From UBA1240 sp045599185 (lineage in GTDB: Bacteria; Spirochaetota; Spirochaetia; Treponematales; Treponemataceae): a stretch of DNA of 64,000 nt. The position numbers and the translations under genes were made by a program. The stretch is from assembly GCA_045599185.1 (NCBI GenBank), contig JAZRVO010000002.1, positions 62,001 to 126,000 of the forward strand, in the 5' to 3' direction. Below are positions 1 through 8,072 of this stretch, one piece after another. Within the stretch, counting starts at the first letter, position 1; every line of letters begins with the position of its first letter. Below the pieces are notes generated by a model, which saw only the letters and a list, made by a program, of their open reading frames with translations, ran no database searches and was not told where the DNA came from.

Positions 1-54
1 CTTTTCTATTTACTAAGAATTTAACGGCAAAAAACATCTCCTGCTTTAGTTCAC

Positions 55-83
55 TTGCAAATGCGCCTAGTTTGCCTTAAAAT
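55..83 (+). promoter_or_regulatory. Promoter of the first gene, leaderless type
   Basis: A -35 hexamer TTGCAA (55-60) and a -10 hexamer TAAAAT (78-83) are separated by exactly 17 bp. The start codon follows six bases after the -10 box, so transcription would begin at or next to the A of the ATG. No Shine-Dalgarno is visible. The spacing and placement recur upstream of several other genes here. Confidence 0.6.
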
Positions 84-89
84 AGCAGA

Positions 90-1928
90 ATGATTAAGCA
101 TTCCGTTCAAAGAGCCTTTTCCCTTTTGTTTATTTATTCCGCAGTTATTTTAGGTATTTGTTTCATTCAGTTTAAAAGCGGACACATAATTAACAGAAAC
201 GTAGGCACTATGCGCCTTAGCTTAAAAGAAAACATCGACCAGAACCAGAAAACTTCGCTGGACAACAGTTTTCAGCTGGTTTACAAAGGCTTGATTTTTG
301 CAAGCGACGAAGCAAACCCGATTATAGAAACTTTTGCCGACGGCACTGAAAAACCAGCGGAGCTTTTATCATACAAAACCGAAGATGACGCAATTGAACT
401 GACTTTTAAAAGCGGAACGATTTTAAAGGCAGCGGAAAAAAATGCCGCAGAAAACGCTGGTGCAGGTACGGCCGAAACAGAAACATCCTTTGAACTTTTT
501 GCCGACTGGCAGCCTTTATCCGCAGAAAGCGAAGAAAACGGTGAAAACGCAGAATCAGTTCCTGCCGCCATGCAGCCGGTAAAGACTATTTCCGTTCCGC
601 TGCGCTTTGCAAGCGGCTACGAAACTGCCGCCGACGAAAAAACAGAAAGCCTTTTAATTTCTTCAAAAACAGCAACTTACGCAATTTCAGCATTGCCTAA
701 GGAAAATTCAATTGTGCTTAACACAAACCGGCTGCCTGTAAATTACGCACTTTACCAGCCTGTTGAAGAAATGACCTACCAGATTTTGGCCAGCGCCGCC
801 CTTGCCCAGACAGATGCATACAACGATACGATGCGCCAGTTTAGGGCTGGTTTTGTTGCTGCCAACCAGAACCTTAATGCCGGTTCAAGCGAAAAAGCCG
901 TTGCAAGCTTTGTTGCAGAATCTGCAAGCCAGGGAAACTTTTTAAGCGCACGCAAGGCTGCACAGGCCGCAGTTGGAGACAACCGAAAGACATATTTAAC
1001 CACGCCATATTTTGGAAATTTGGAAAATACAAACAAAAGCCTTGTAAGCCACAACAAAAACCTTCATTTTAAGGCAAAAGAATCTCTGGCAGGCAAAAAC
1101 CTTGGTGCTTTTGACATTGACAACCTGCTTTTTACCCTTATTTACCAGAACGACATCAACCTTGCCTATTCGCTGTTTGAATTTGTGGCAAACAATGAAA
1201 ATTTGAATCCTACGGTTTTACAGTACGCAAATATCATCAATACGTACTGCGATGCCACAAAATACGAAGCAGAACTTGCAAATGTTTTGAAAGATAAAAT
1301 GGAAAGCATTTTTGAAAACATTCTTTCAATTTTAAGTTTTGAAGACCCTGTCCTTCGGTTCAGCGACGAAGCCCCGGCCGCAAGCCAGAGCGATGTTTGC
1401 AGGCTTGGTGCAGCCTTTATGCGCTACGGCACGCTTTTTGAACGCCCGGAACTTACCGGCACGGGAAGGCTTTTAATTACAAGTTCGCTTAAATCAAGCC
1501 CGATTGGCGAAGGCCTTATTTTTGCAGACCTTTACCCGGTGCTGATTCAAAACGAATATTATCCGCACTTTGAAGTGCTTTCACGCAACCCTGCAAACAT
1601 AACAATCTGGACAAGTTCACCGGAAGTAAAACTGAACAGTCCGTCGGCAGGCGTGCTGGAACTTTCCATGAAGTTTCCGGTTGGAGACAGCCATTACATG
1701 ATTGTTACCGGAATAAAAGCCTTTAATTCAATTGAAATGTACGGCTTAAAATACCGTTCGGACAAGCAGTTTGAACGCTACGATTCGCCGGGCTACATTT
1801 ACGATTTTGAAAGCCAGACACTGCTTTTAAAAATGCGTCATAAAAACGAAATAGAAAAAGTCGTGCTTACATACAGCAGTCAGGCAGCAGGGGCTGCGGG
1901 GGCAAACGGACAGGGCAGCTTGCGCTAG
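90..1928 (+). CDS. Membrane-anchored protein of unknown function
   Basis: A 612-residue protein that I do not recognise. Residues about 9-28 form one hydrophobic segment without a signal-peptidase site, so it is probably an N-terminal anchor with the rest outside the cytoplasmic membrane. Residues about 105-150 are Ala/Glu-rich and low in complexity. The remainder is mixed alpha/beta with many Asn, Phe and Leu and no catalytic motif I can name. The start is the ATG placed directly after a well-formed promoter. A terminator hairpin follows the stop codon, so it is a single-gene transcript. It could be a periplasmic lineage-specific protein of spirochaetes; that is inference. Confidence 0.8.
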   Translation: MIKHSVQRAFSLLFIYSAVILGICFIQFKSGHIINRNVGTMRLSLKENIDQNQKTSLDNSFQLVYKGLIFASDEANPIIETFADGTEKPAELLSYKTEDDAIELTFKSGTILKAAEKNAAENAGAGTAETETSFELFADWQPLSAESEENGENAESVPAAMQPVKTISVPLRFASGYETAADEKTESLLISSKTATYAISALPKENSIVLNTNRLPVNYALYQPVEEMTYQILASAALAQTDAYNDTMRQFRAGFVAANQNLNAGSSEKAVASFVAESASQGNFLSARKAAQAAVGDNRKTYLTTPYFGNLENTNKSLVSHNKNLHFKAKESLAGKNLGAFDIDNLLFTLIYQNDINLAYSLFEFVANNENLNPTVLQYANIINTYCDATKYEAELANVLKDKMESIFENILSILSFEDPVLRFSDEAPAASQSDVCRLGAAFMRYGTLFERPELTGTGRLLITSSLKSSPIGEGLIFADLYPVLIQNEYYPHFEVLSRNPANITIWTSSPEVKLNSPSAGVLELSMKFPVGDSHYMIVTGIKAFNSIEMYGLKYRSDKQFERYDSPGYIYDFESQTLLLKMRHKNEIEKVVLTYSSQAAGAAGANGQGSLR

Positions 1929-1942
1929 CAAATTGCAGCAGC

Positions 1943-1977
1943 AAAAAAGGTTCGCGTTTTTAAGCGAACTTTTTTTG
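1943..1977 (+). terminator. Rho-independent terminator of the first gene
   Basis: An A-rich arm ending in GGTTCGC pairs with GCGAAC followed by seven T, with a short T/A loop. It lies 14 bases after the stop codon at 1928 and would also work on the opposite strand. Confidence 0.8.
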
Positions 1978-2084
1978 TTTTTAAATTGAATGAAATAAAA
2001 CAAAACTGAATAAAAACTGAAAAATGAACAAAACTTGCACGCAAGTATTGTTTTTATGCCAAATGTCAAGTTTATATGAAATGT

Positions 2085-2111
2085 TCAAAAACTGCCTGCG
2101 GCTGTTTTTGA
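2085..2111 (-). terminator. Stem-loop downstream of the PLD gene
   Basis: A 12-bp stem with one mismatch (TCAAAAACTGCC against GGCTGTTTTTGA) and a 3-base loop lies about 130 bases beyond the stop of the minus-strand PLD gene. The T run lies within the stem rather than after it, so terminator function is only plausible. The rest of 1978-2241 shows no gene. Confidence 0.4.
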
Positions 2112-2138
2112 CACAATTATATCGCTGTCTTTTGCCCT

Positions 2139-2160
2139 TTTATATAAAACTCGCAATTTA
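2139..2160 (+). repeat. Copy 1 of a 22-bp repeat flanking the PLD/YkvA pair
   Basis: The stretch beginning TTTATATAAAACTCG matches 3359-3380 at 20 of 22 positions in the same orientation. The two copies bracket the two-gene minus-strand unit at 2242-3167. Its purpose is unknown; it could be a promoter element or the scar of an insertion. Confidence 0.5.
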
Positions 2161-2241
2161 GCCTTTTATTATTTCTATGCGTATTAAAACCACTTAAAAA
2201 CCGCAGGCAAAAAAATTACCGCCAGCACAATAAAAACACCA

Positions 2242-2754
2242 CTACTTTATCCTGTCGCCGCAAAAAGCCTTTCTTCCGCAGCTTTTGCAAAAATCGCCTT
2301 CAAAAACGGCTTCAAACTGTTTCTGCGCCTGTTTAACAAACAGTTTTTCGTCACTTAAAACGCCGGCTTCAAAATTGCGCCGGCTGCTGGCCTTTAGCCC
2401 AATGCCTGCACCGGTTAAGTTGGCAGAACCAGTGTATGCAACCTTGCCGTCAATAATTACGATTTTAAAGTGAACGCGAGGACAAAGCCTGCGCTGCAGG
2501 CCGTCAAACAGAACCGGATATTTGTCAAAATCTTTTCTGAAACGTTCGCCCGGTTCTTTTGCGTGCAGAAGCTTTACTTCAACGCCCTTTTCTACCAAAT
2601 CAGCCAGCACTTCCAGAAAAGGCACTTTAGAACGGCCTTTTTCAACATAAAGGTCTTTAATGTCGGCAGTGCCCAGCCACAAAGTTTTTCTGGCTTTTTT
2701 GCATAGAACCAGCACTTTTGAATAATGTTCGTCGTTGCTAATGTATTCGGTCAT
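2242..2754 (-). CDS. Phospholipase D-like (HKD) family protein
   Basis: A 170-residue protein with one complete PLD signature near residues 95-115: HFKIVIIDG, i.e. H-x-K-x4-D, followed by TGSANLTGAG. Single-HKD members usually act as dimers and include small nucleases and phosphodiesterases, so a phosphodiester-cleaving role is likely; the substrate is unknown. The C-terminal tail holds a C-x2-C-x5-C cluster that could bind a metal. It has no signal peptide and should be cytoplasmic. Its ATG overlaps the stop of the upstream YkvA-like gene (ATGA), so the two are translationally coupled. Confidence 0.8.
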   Translation of the reverse strand: MTEYISNDEHYSKVLVLCKKARKTLWLGTADIKDLYVEKGRSKVPFLEVLADLVEKGVEVKLLHAKEPGERFRKDFDKYPVLFDGLQRRLCPRVHFKIVIIDGKVAYTGSANLTGAGIGLKASSRRNFEAGVLSDEKLFVKQAQKQFEAVFEGDFCKSCGRKAFCGDRIK

Positions 2755-3167
2755 TTTGAAAAACCTTCAATTGCGCCGGTATCTTTCCATTTGCGGTAAG
2801 CGTTAATGTCGGTTTTTATAAGTTTAAGGCAAAGACCAAAAACCGTTGCATCGTCCAGGTAACCGATAAAAGGCAAAAAATCGGGGATAAGGTCGGCAGG
2901 AAGGAAAAGGTAAAGGAACGCGCCGATGAGGGCAAAAATTGTGCGGAACGGCGTTTGGGGATACTTGCGAGTGACGGAGTTTTTTACCATTTCAAAAAAA
3001 ATTTTTACGTCGTCGCAAAAATGAACGCCAGTGCCGTTTTTCTTAATTTTTTCAGTTTTTTCCTTTTCGGATAAAACCGCATTTCCGCCGGTTTCAGTTT
3101 CCGCGGTCTGGGTGTTGTTAAAATAATTTTGCGCCTTTTCTTCAGAATATTTGAACTTTCTTTCCAC
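2751..3167 (-). CDS. YkvA/DUF1232 family membrane protein
   Basis: A 138-residue protein. The C-terminal half carries the DUF1232 pattern: a hydrophobic stretch reading FLYLFLPADLIPDFLPFIGY followed by DDATV. The first 55 residues are charged and low in complexity. I chose the GTG at 3167 because GGTGGAG lies four bases upstream; an in-frame TTG at 3185 has no such site. The family is described as membrane-associated and of unknown function. It is the first gene of a two-gene unit with the PLD-like gene, which suggests an envelope-related or nucleic-acid task for both. Confidence 0.75.
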   Translation of the reverse strand: MERKFKYSEEKAQNYFNNTQTAETETGGNAVLSEKEKTEKIKKNGTGVHFCDDVKIFFEMVKNSVTRKYPQTPFRTIFALIGAFLYLFLPADLIPDFLPFIGYLDDATVFGLCLKLIKTDINAYRKWKDTGAIEGFSK

Positions 3168-3358
3168 AGCTCCACCTTTATTCAAGGTAAAAATAAGAGA
3201 TTATCAAAAAAATTGCTACCCGGCCCCACGCCGCAACCACACCGTACCGCCCAGCAGAAATAAAAAAATCCAAATGTTTACGGACTATGCAAACAGCATA
3301 TTTTTACTGGTTCACTGGCCGTTTGCTGTACGCCGTGTATGTTAGGCCGAATGTCCGG

Positions 3359-3380
3359 TTTATATAAAACTCGAAATTGA
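3359..3380 (+). repeat. Copy 2 of the 22-bp repeat flanking the PLD/YkvA pair
   Basis: This matches 2139-2160 at 20 of 22 bases in the same orientation and lies upstream of the histidine kinase gene. The bases just before it (AATGTCCGGTTTATAT) also resemble 2063-2078, so the resemblance may extend further. Confidence 0.5.
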
Positions 3381-3436
3381 ACCTGTTGCAAAAATGCATA
3401 GCAAAATTCAATTCTTTGCCATATTATTGAAGAAAC

Positions 3437-4762
3437 ATGAGAAAGATTGAAATTGATTTTGGAAAATTACTTGCAGTTTTTAAAACCTTTTTTAAGAAAA
3501 CCTTGTGGAAATTCGTTCCGCCTGTGCTTTTTGAAACCTTTGCCTTTGTGCAGTTTACGGACATTTATTTTTACAACGCAAAGGACTATCAGAACCTTCA
3601 GCAGACACTTCAGTTTCTTTCGCTTGCACAGGGCAACAGCCTTTTTTTGCTGAACTTTTACGGCTTTTTTGCCATGCACTGCATGATGCTGATTTTAGCC
3701 CTTGTCTGCAGGCATAATACAAACAAAGTATTCTGCCTTCTTTTGTCTCAAATAAGCGCGGTGCTGGCACTTTACAGCATTGCCGACCTTTTTACCGTAA
3801 AATTGCCCGTTTATTTTGCATGGCTTTTTACCGTGGCTGTAATATTCAAATATAAAACCAGCATTGGCCTTATGCTTTACGGCTGCACAGTTTTTTTAAT
3901 TTTTCAGTTTCACTACCGCTTTATGGGCGCAGACCTGTACACATTTGTAAAACTTAACCCAAGCCGGCAGGAATTTGCCGCGGCGTGCCTTATTTTGTTC
4001 TGCTACGTAATTTTTCTGTTTCTGCTAAGCCGCAAGCACGAAAAATATACGGCAGCACGCGGCGAACTTGCCAAAATTGCCCACCGGCTGGACGAAACGG
4101 GCTTTTTTATTACCGAATTGCAGGAAACAAACGCAAAAAGCGCCGAAGAAGCCGCCGAAGAAGAACGCCTGCGCATAACGAGGGAAATACACGACAGTAC
4201 CGGCTACGTGCTGGTGAACATTATAGCAATGATGGACGCAATTATGAGCTGCGGCTGCCAGAATCAGGGCGAAGAACTTTTTGAAACTATCCGCAAGCAG
4301 GCAAGCGACGGGTTGCAGGAAACGCGGCGAATTCTTAGGCAACTGCGCGCACAGGAAGAAGAAGTGCCTATAACCACCATTGAAGCAGCCTACAAGCTTA
4401 AGCAAATGCTGGAAAGCGTTTCGGCAATAAAGGTAGAAATTGAAGCCGGAAACATGCAGAAAGACTATGGACCGAAAATTACCAAAGTTTTAACGCGCAT
4501 AATTCAGGAATCCTTTACCAATTCAATAAAACACGGCCATTCTAGCCGCATACTTATTCACTTCTGGCAGCTGCCGGACCAGCTGACAATGACAATTACG
4601 GACAACGGCAAAGGCGCAAAGCAAATTGTAAAAGGCATAGGACTGAGCGGCATGGAAGAACGTCTTGCCCAGATTGGCGGAACCCTTTCTGCCGGAGCAC
4701 TGGAAGAAGGCGGCTTTAGAATATGCGCAAAAGTGCCGCTTACAAACCTTACGGAACTGTAA
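3437..4762 (+). CDS. NarL-group sensor histidine kinase
   Basis: A 441-residue membrane histidine kinase. Several hydrophobic segments occupy residues about 25-200 (sensor domain, no recognisable PAS or HAMP). A short coiled-coil-like Glu-rich stretch follows at about 225-246. The HisKA_3 dimerisation box is TREIHDSTGYVLVNII with His252 as phospho-acceptor. The ATPase domain shows ESFTNSIKHG (N box), DNGKG (G1) and GIGLSGMEER (G2). This pattern belongs to kinases that phosphorylate LuxR-type regulators, and such a regulator lies 161 bases downstream. The signal is unknown. A TATTAT at 3422-3427 could be the -10 box, giving a very short leader. Confidence 0.92.
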   Translation: MRKIEIDFGKLLAVFKTFFKKTLWKFVPPVLFETFAFVQFTDIYFYNAKDYQNLQQTLQFLSLAQGNSLFLLNFYGFFAMHCMMLILALVCRHNTNKVFCLLLSQISAVLALYSIADLFTVKLPVYFAWLFTVAVIFKYKTSIGLMLYGCTVFLIFQFHYRFMGADLYTFVKLNPSRQEFAAACLILFCYVIFLFLLSRKHEKYTAARGELAKIAHRLDETGFFITELQETNAKSAEEAAEEERLRITREIHDSTGYVLVNIIAMMDAIMSCGCQNQGEELFETIRKQASDGLQETRRILRQLRAQEEEVPITTIEAAYKLKQMLESVSAIKVEIEAGNMQKDYGPKITKVLTRIIQESFTNSIKHGHSSRILIHFWQLPDQLTMTITDNGKGAKQIVKGIGLSGMEERLAQIGGTLSAGALEEGGFRICAKVPLTNLTEL

Positions 4763-4923
4763 AAACCAAAACAACTTCTGCCCGACAGGCGCGCAAAACG
4801 CGGCAAATTGCAAAAAGCCGTAAAAAAAATTGAAAAAACGGCGGAAACGTGGCAGGAAACCGGCGCAGTAATAGCTGACAATTGATTCGTAAATTTTTAA
4901 AAGTTGGTGTAAAATTAAAAGCT

Positions 4924-5589
4924 ATGGAAGAGAAGAAAACTAGAGTGCTTTTGGCCGAAGATCAGGCGCTGTTTGCCCAAAGCTTGCAGGTTTTTTTAAG
5001 CAACTACGCAAAAGACGATATTGAAGTTATCGGTATTGCGGCAAACGGCCAGATTGCCGTTGAAATGTGCCGGGAACTTTGCGCCGACGTAATTCTGATG
5101 GATGTGCGTATGCCGGTTATGGACGGCATTCAGGCAGTAAAAACCATAAAGGCGCAGAACAGCACTGTAAAAATCTTAATGCTTTCTACCTATCAGGAAG
5201 AAGACCTTGTGCGCGAAGCACTTTTAGCCGGTGCGGCTGGCTATCTGCTGAAAGATATTTCACCAACCGAACTTATAATTTCAATCCGCGCCCTTAATTC
5301 GGGCATAATGCAAATTTCGCCGGAAATTGCAAAAAGCCTGGTGCAGAAAAAATACGTAGACGAAGGCGAAAAAGAACAGAATGAAGAAGCCTTTAAATGG
5401 CTTAACACGCTGACAAAACGCGAACGCGAGATTTTTGCACTTCTGGCAACCGGCGCAGACAACGACCAGATTGCTGAAAAACTAAGCCTCAGCCTGCAAA
5501 CCGTCCGCAATCACATCAGCACAATTTATTCAAAACTTGAAGTTAAAAACCGCTTTGAAATTATCAGGCTAGCAAATAAATTAAAGTAA
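4924..5589 (+). CDS. NarL/FixJ-type response regulator
   Basis: A 221-residue DNA-binding response regulator. The receiver domain (about 5-125) has acidic residues near 12-13, phospho-acceptor Asp60 in VILMDVRMP, Thr/Ser and Lys (LLKD) in the usual order. The LuxR helix-turn-helix at about 155-215 reads LTKREREIFALLATG and VRNHISTIYSKL. I chose the ATG at 4924 over the TTG at 4882: TAAAAT at 4910-4915 is a good -10 box that would place transcription initiation next to this ATG, and there is no Shine-Dalgarno. It pairs with the kinase at 3437. Target genes cannot be told from sequence. Confidence 0.92.
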   Translation: MEEKKTRVLLAEDQALFAQSLQVFLSNYAKDDIEVIGIAANGQIAVEMCRELCADVILMDVRMPVMDGIQAVKTIKAQNSTVKILMLSTYQEEDLVREALLAGAAGYLLKDISPTELIISIRALNSGIMQISPEIAKSLVQKKYVDEGEKEQNEEAFKWLNTLTKREREIFALLATGADNDQIAEKLSLSLQTVRNHISTIYSKLEVKNRFEIIRLANKLK

Positions 5590-5676
5590 CCCATTGATTG
5601 CAAATTAACAAAACCCGATGCATTTGCCCTTCGCTGCGTGCGTGCATTAAACCCGTTGCGTATACAAACGGATAAA

Positions 5677-5714
5677 AAAAGCACCAGTGTTCGGCCGGGA
5701 ACGCTGGTGCTTTT
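5677..5714 (+). terminator. Terminator of the two-component system
   Basis: A 16-bp stem (AAAAGCACCAGTGTTC against GAACGCTGGTGCTTTT, one wobble) with a 6-base GC loop lies about 90 bases after the response regulator stop. It is symmetrical enough to act in both directions. Confidence 0.8.
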
Positions 5715-5736
5715 ATCATTTAGGAGGAGTAAGATA

Positions 5737-5755
5737 GTTTTGCAATTTGCAAAAC
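5737..5755. other. Perfect palindrome in an intergenic gap
   Basis: GTTTTGCA and TGCAAAAC flank a 3-base centre. It lies in the gap between the response regulator and the ABC importer. A purine-rich ribosome-site-like stretch (AGGAGGAG, 5722-5729) precedes it, but no ORF of useful length follows. It could be an operator or a stem-loop. I see nothing else in 5756-5911. Confidence 0.4.
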
Positions 5756-5911
5756 CGTAAAATTGCCTCTTATAGCATAATTCTTACATTGAATTCTTCG
5801 ACAAACCAGAAAAAATGTTAAGCATTTTTAATGTTTCAGCCAAAACCGCCCAACCTACGCCTGCATCAGAAAGCCCAGATGCAAAAGCCCGAAGCAGAAA
5901 TTGCTGAAAAA

Positions 5912-5937
5912 TAAAAAAACGCCCTGAAAACAGGACG
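5912..5937 (-). terminator. Terminator of the ABC importer operon
   Basis: Read on the minus strand, CGTCCTG and CAGGGCG form a 7-bp stem with one wobble and a TTTT loop, followed by a run of seven T. It lies about 150 bases past the stop of the last permease. The stretch between, 5938-6090, holds nothing I can support. Confidence 0.65.
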
Positions 5938-6090
5938 CTTAAACACGGCAAAAACACGGCAGATCTTTAAGCCGCGGTTTTACCGTTCTTAAAAAATTGC
6001 TGTAAACCACAAAGCAGCGCGCCGCGCATTTGGGACACAACCTTGCACCTTGCACAACGCGCCGTTTTTCTGTTTTTGCTGCTTTTTCTG

Positions 6091-6915
6091 TTATTTTACC
6101 GAACCGAGAACGCCCGAAACGAAATGACGCTGCTGGGTAAAGAAAACCACAACAATCGGCAAAGTGAACAGAGAAATTGCCAGCATCAAAATGCCGTAAT
6201 CCGTTGTGTAACCGGCGGTTAAGCCCGTAATAAGCAGCGGCATCGTCTGGGTATCCTTGCTCTGCATCATAATCAGCGGCCACAAATAGTTGTTCCACGA
6301 CGTCATAAAAGTAACAATACCGGCGGCGGCAAAAGTCGGCATCATAATCGGCACGTAAATGCGTGCAAAAATGCCAAATTCACCAAGACCGTCAACACGG
6401 GCAGCCTGCACCGTTTCAATCGGAAAGCTTTTTGTATTCTGCCTGAAGAAGAAAATTAAAAAAGCTGTAGAAATGAACGGCAAAATAAAGCCCCACATTG
6501 TGTTAATAAGGTGCGCCTTGCTGAACATTTTGAAAAGCGGAACCATAAGTGAAGCAAAAGGAAGCATCATTGAAAGAAGAAGGATTTTCATCAGCAAGTC
6601 CTTTTTCTTGTCCTTGTAAACCTGAAAACCGTAGCCTGCCATTGCACATACAATAAGGCTTAAAATGGTAGAAACTACCGTATTGCGGATGCTGTTCCAG
6701 AACGCCGTACCAAGCTTTACGCTTCCAATCAGCGTTTTAAAGTTGTGCAGCAGGGCCGTGCCAAAAGTCAGTTTCCCGGTAATAACATCAACAGAAAGGT
6801 TAGTTGCCGACATTACCATAAAATAGAATGGAAAAACCGAAAACAGGCAGACAATTACCAGAAATAAATATTTCATTACATCGTGCATGTATCTTACAGA
6901 AAACCTAATCGCCAT
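6091..6915 (-). CDS. Sugar ABC transporter permease, MalG/AraQ type
   Basis: A 274-residue inner-membrane permease of the CUT1 (MalG-like) family with about six hydrophobic segments. The EAA loop that contacts the ATPase reads VQAARVDGLGEFGIFARIYV. The ATG at 6915 has GGAG upstream and overlaps the end of the partner permease by 11 bp, so the two are coupled. Together with the upstream permease and the lipoprotein at 8073 it forms one importer whose substrate is probably a galactoside or related oligosaccharide, because lacZ is divergent from the operon. No ATPase gene is present in the operon. Confidence 0.93.
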   Translation of the reverse strand: MAIRFSVRYMHDVMKYLFLVIVCLFSVFPFYFMVMSATNLSVDVITGKLTFGTALLHNFKTLIGSVKLGTAFWNSIRNTVVSTILSLIVCAMAGYGFQVYKDKKKDLLMKILLLSMMLPFASLMVPLFKMFSKAHLINTMWGFILPFISTAFLIFFFRQNTKSFPIETVQAARVDGLGEFGIFARIYVPIMMPTFAAAGIVTFMTSWNNYLWPLIMMQSKDTQTMPLLITGLTAGYTTDYGILMLAISLFTLPIVVVFFTQQRHFVSGVLGSVK

Positions 6916-7789
6916 CTTTGTCTCCTATCTGCATTTGAACAAAACTTAAAATTGCAACCATAAACAGAATTGCCCAAGAAACCGCCGCCGCATAGCCAAA
7001 CTGCGGGTTCAGCCTGAATGACAGGTTATAAATGTACTGGCTGATACTTAAAGTTGCCATACCCGGGCCGCCGTTCGTAAGGTTTTTAACTTCATCAAAA
7101 ATTTGCAGCGTACCGTTGGTAGACATAATTGCCGTAAGCAAAATTACCGGCCGCAGTAACGGAACAGTAATGTGCAGGAACTGGTAAGCTGGCGAAGCAC
7201 CGTCTACAACCGCAGCTTCAAAAATAGAATCGTCAAGGTTCTGAAGCCCGGCAAGATAGAAAATCGTGTTGTAGCCCGTCCATCTCCATGTAATTACAAT
7301 AATAATTGCAGCCTTTGCCCAGAACGGATCCATCAGAAAGTTAATCGGTTCGCTTAAAAAGCCAAGGCCAAGGCAGAAACGGTTAACAAAACCGTCCAGC
7401 GCAAAAAGAGACTTGAAAACCAGCGCACTTGAAACAAGGGAAGTAACGCACGGCAAAAATACCAGTGTGCGGAACAAGCCTTTAAGCTTTAAATCTTTCT
7501 GGTTCAAAATGCTGGACAGAATTAAAGCCAGAACAAGCATTACTGGTACCTGAATTACCAGATATATTAAAACGTTTACTACCGACGCCTTAAAGTTTGT
7601 ATCCTTAAAAAGGCGCACATAATTTCGTAAACCGGTAAAATGCAAATTGTTAGCAACCCCAGACTGAAGCGACAGAACGAAAGAATAAATCATGGGGTAA
7701 AAACTAAGAACAATAATCAAAAGTGAAGCCGGCGCAACAAAAAGCCAGCCGAAAAGCTTAAGCTTTTTCTCTAAGCTGTAATGTTTCAT
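6905..7789 (-). CDS. Sugar ABC transporter permease, MalF/UgpA type
   Basis: A 294-residue permease with an N-terminal membrane segment starting near residue 15 and five more further on. Its EAA loop reads FEAAVVDGASPAYQFLHITV. It is the partner of the MalG-type protein encoded downstream, whose start it overlaps. A 283-base gap with a stem-loop separates it from the binding-protein gene, as is common when the binding protein is made in excess. The start is the ATG at 7789, without a strong ribosome site. Confidence 0.93.
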   Translation of the reverse strand: MKHYSLEKKLKLFGWLFVAPASLLIIVLSFYPMIYSFVLSLQSGVANNLHFTGLRNYVRLFKDTNFKASVVNVLIYLVIQVPVMLVLALILSSILNQKDLKLKGLFRTLVFLPCVTSLVSSALVFKSLFALDGFVNRFCLGLGFLSEPINFLMDPFWAKAAIIIVITWRWTGYNTIFYLAGLQNLDDSIFEAAVVDGASPAYQFLHITVPLLRPVILLTAIMSTNGTLQIFDEVKNLTNGGPGMATLSISQYIYNLSFRLNPQFGYAAAVSWAILFMVAILSFVQMQIGDKDGD

Positions 7790-7889
7790 ATTAAAAACCT
7801 AAAAGCACGCCACAGGGCGCAGAAGGGTTTGTTACCAAAAAAGCCGCCGCAAGGGCACTTTTTTTTAGTTTTTCAAATTGAACTTTAGT

Positions 7890-7927
7890 AAAGCGGCAAA
7901 GGAATTTGTACTTTCCCTTACCGCTTT
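7890..7927 (-). other. Stem-loop between the binding-protein and permease genes
   Basis: AAAGCGGCAAAGGAA pairs with TTCCCTTACCGCTTT through one or two wobbles or mismatches and an 8-base loop. A T run follows only on the plus strand. On the minus-strand transcript it is more likely to stabilise the upstream message or to terminate partially, which would lower permease expression relative to the binding protein. Confidence 0.5.
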
Positions 7928-8072
7928 TTTTTTACAGAAAATTCGGGCTGCCAGTGCTTTTGCACGCCGCCATTCAAAACCCTGTTTTTGAAACTACCAA
8001 TAAAGCCCAAAACAAAGTTCACAATGATGCGGTTTTTAGCAGCCCGGATAATTTTAAGGACGCGCCCTAAAA

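Noticed and set aside
4882..4923. A longer response regulator starting at the TTG at 4882
   Set aside because: The -10 box of the gene lies inside this extension, so it would not be transcribed, and the receiver domain begins after the ATG at 4924.
5939..6298. A 119-codon minus-strand ORF overlapping the permease end
   Set aside because: It overlaps a clear MalG-type permease in another frame and shows no protein-like pattern.
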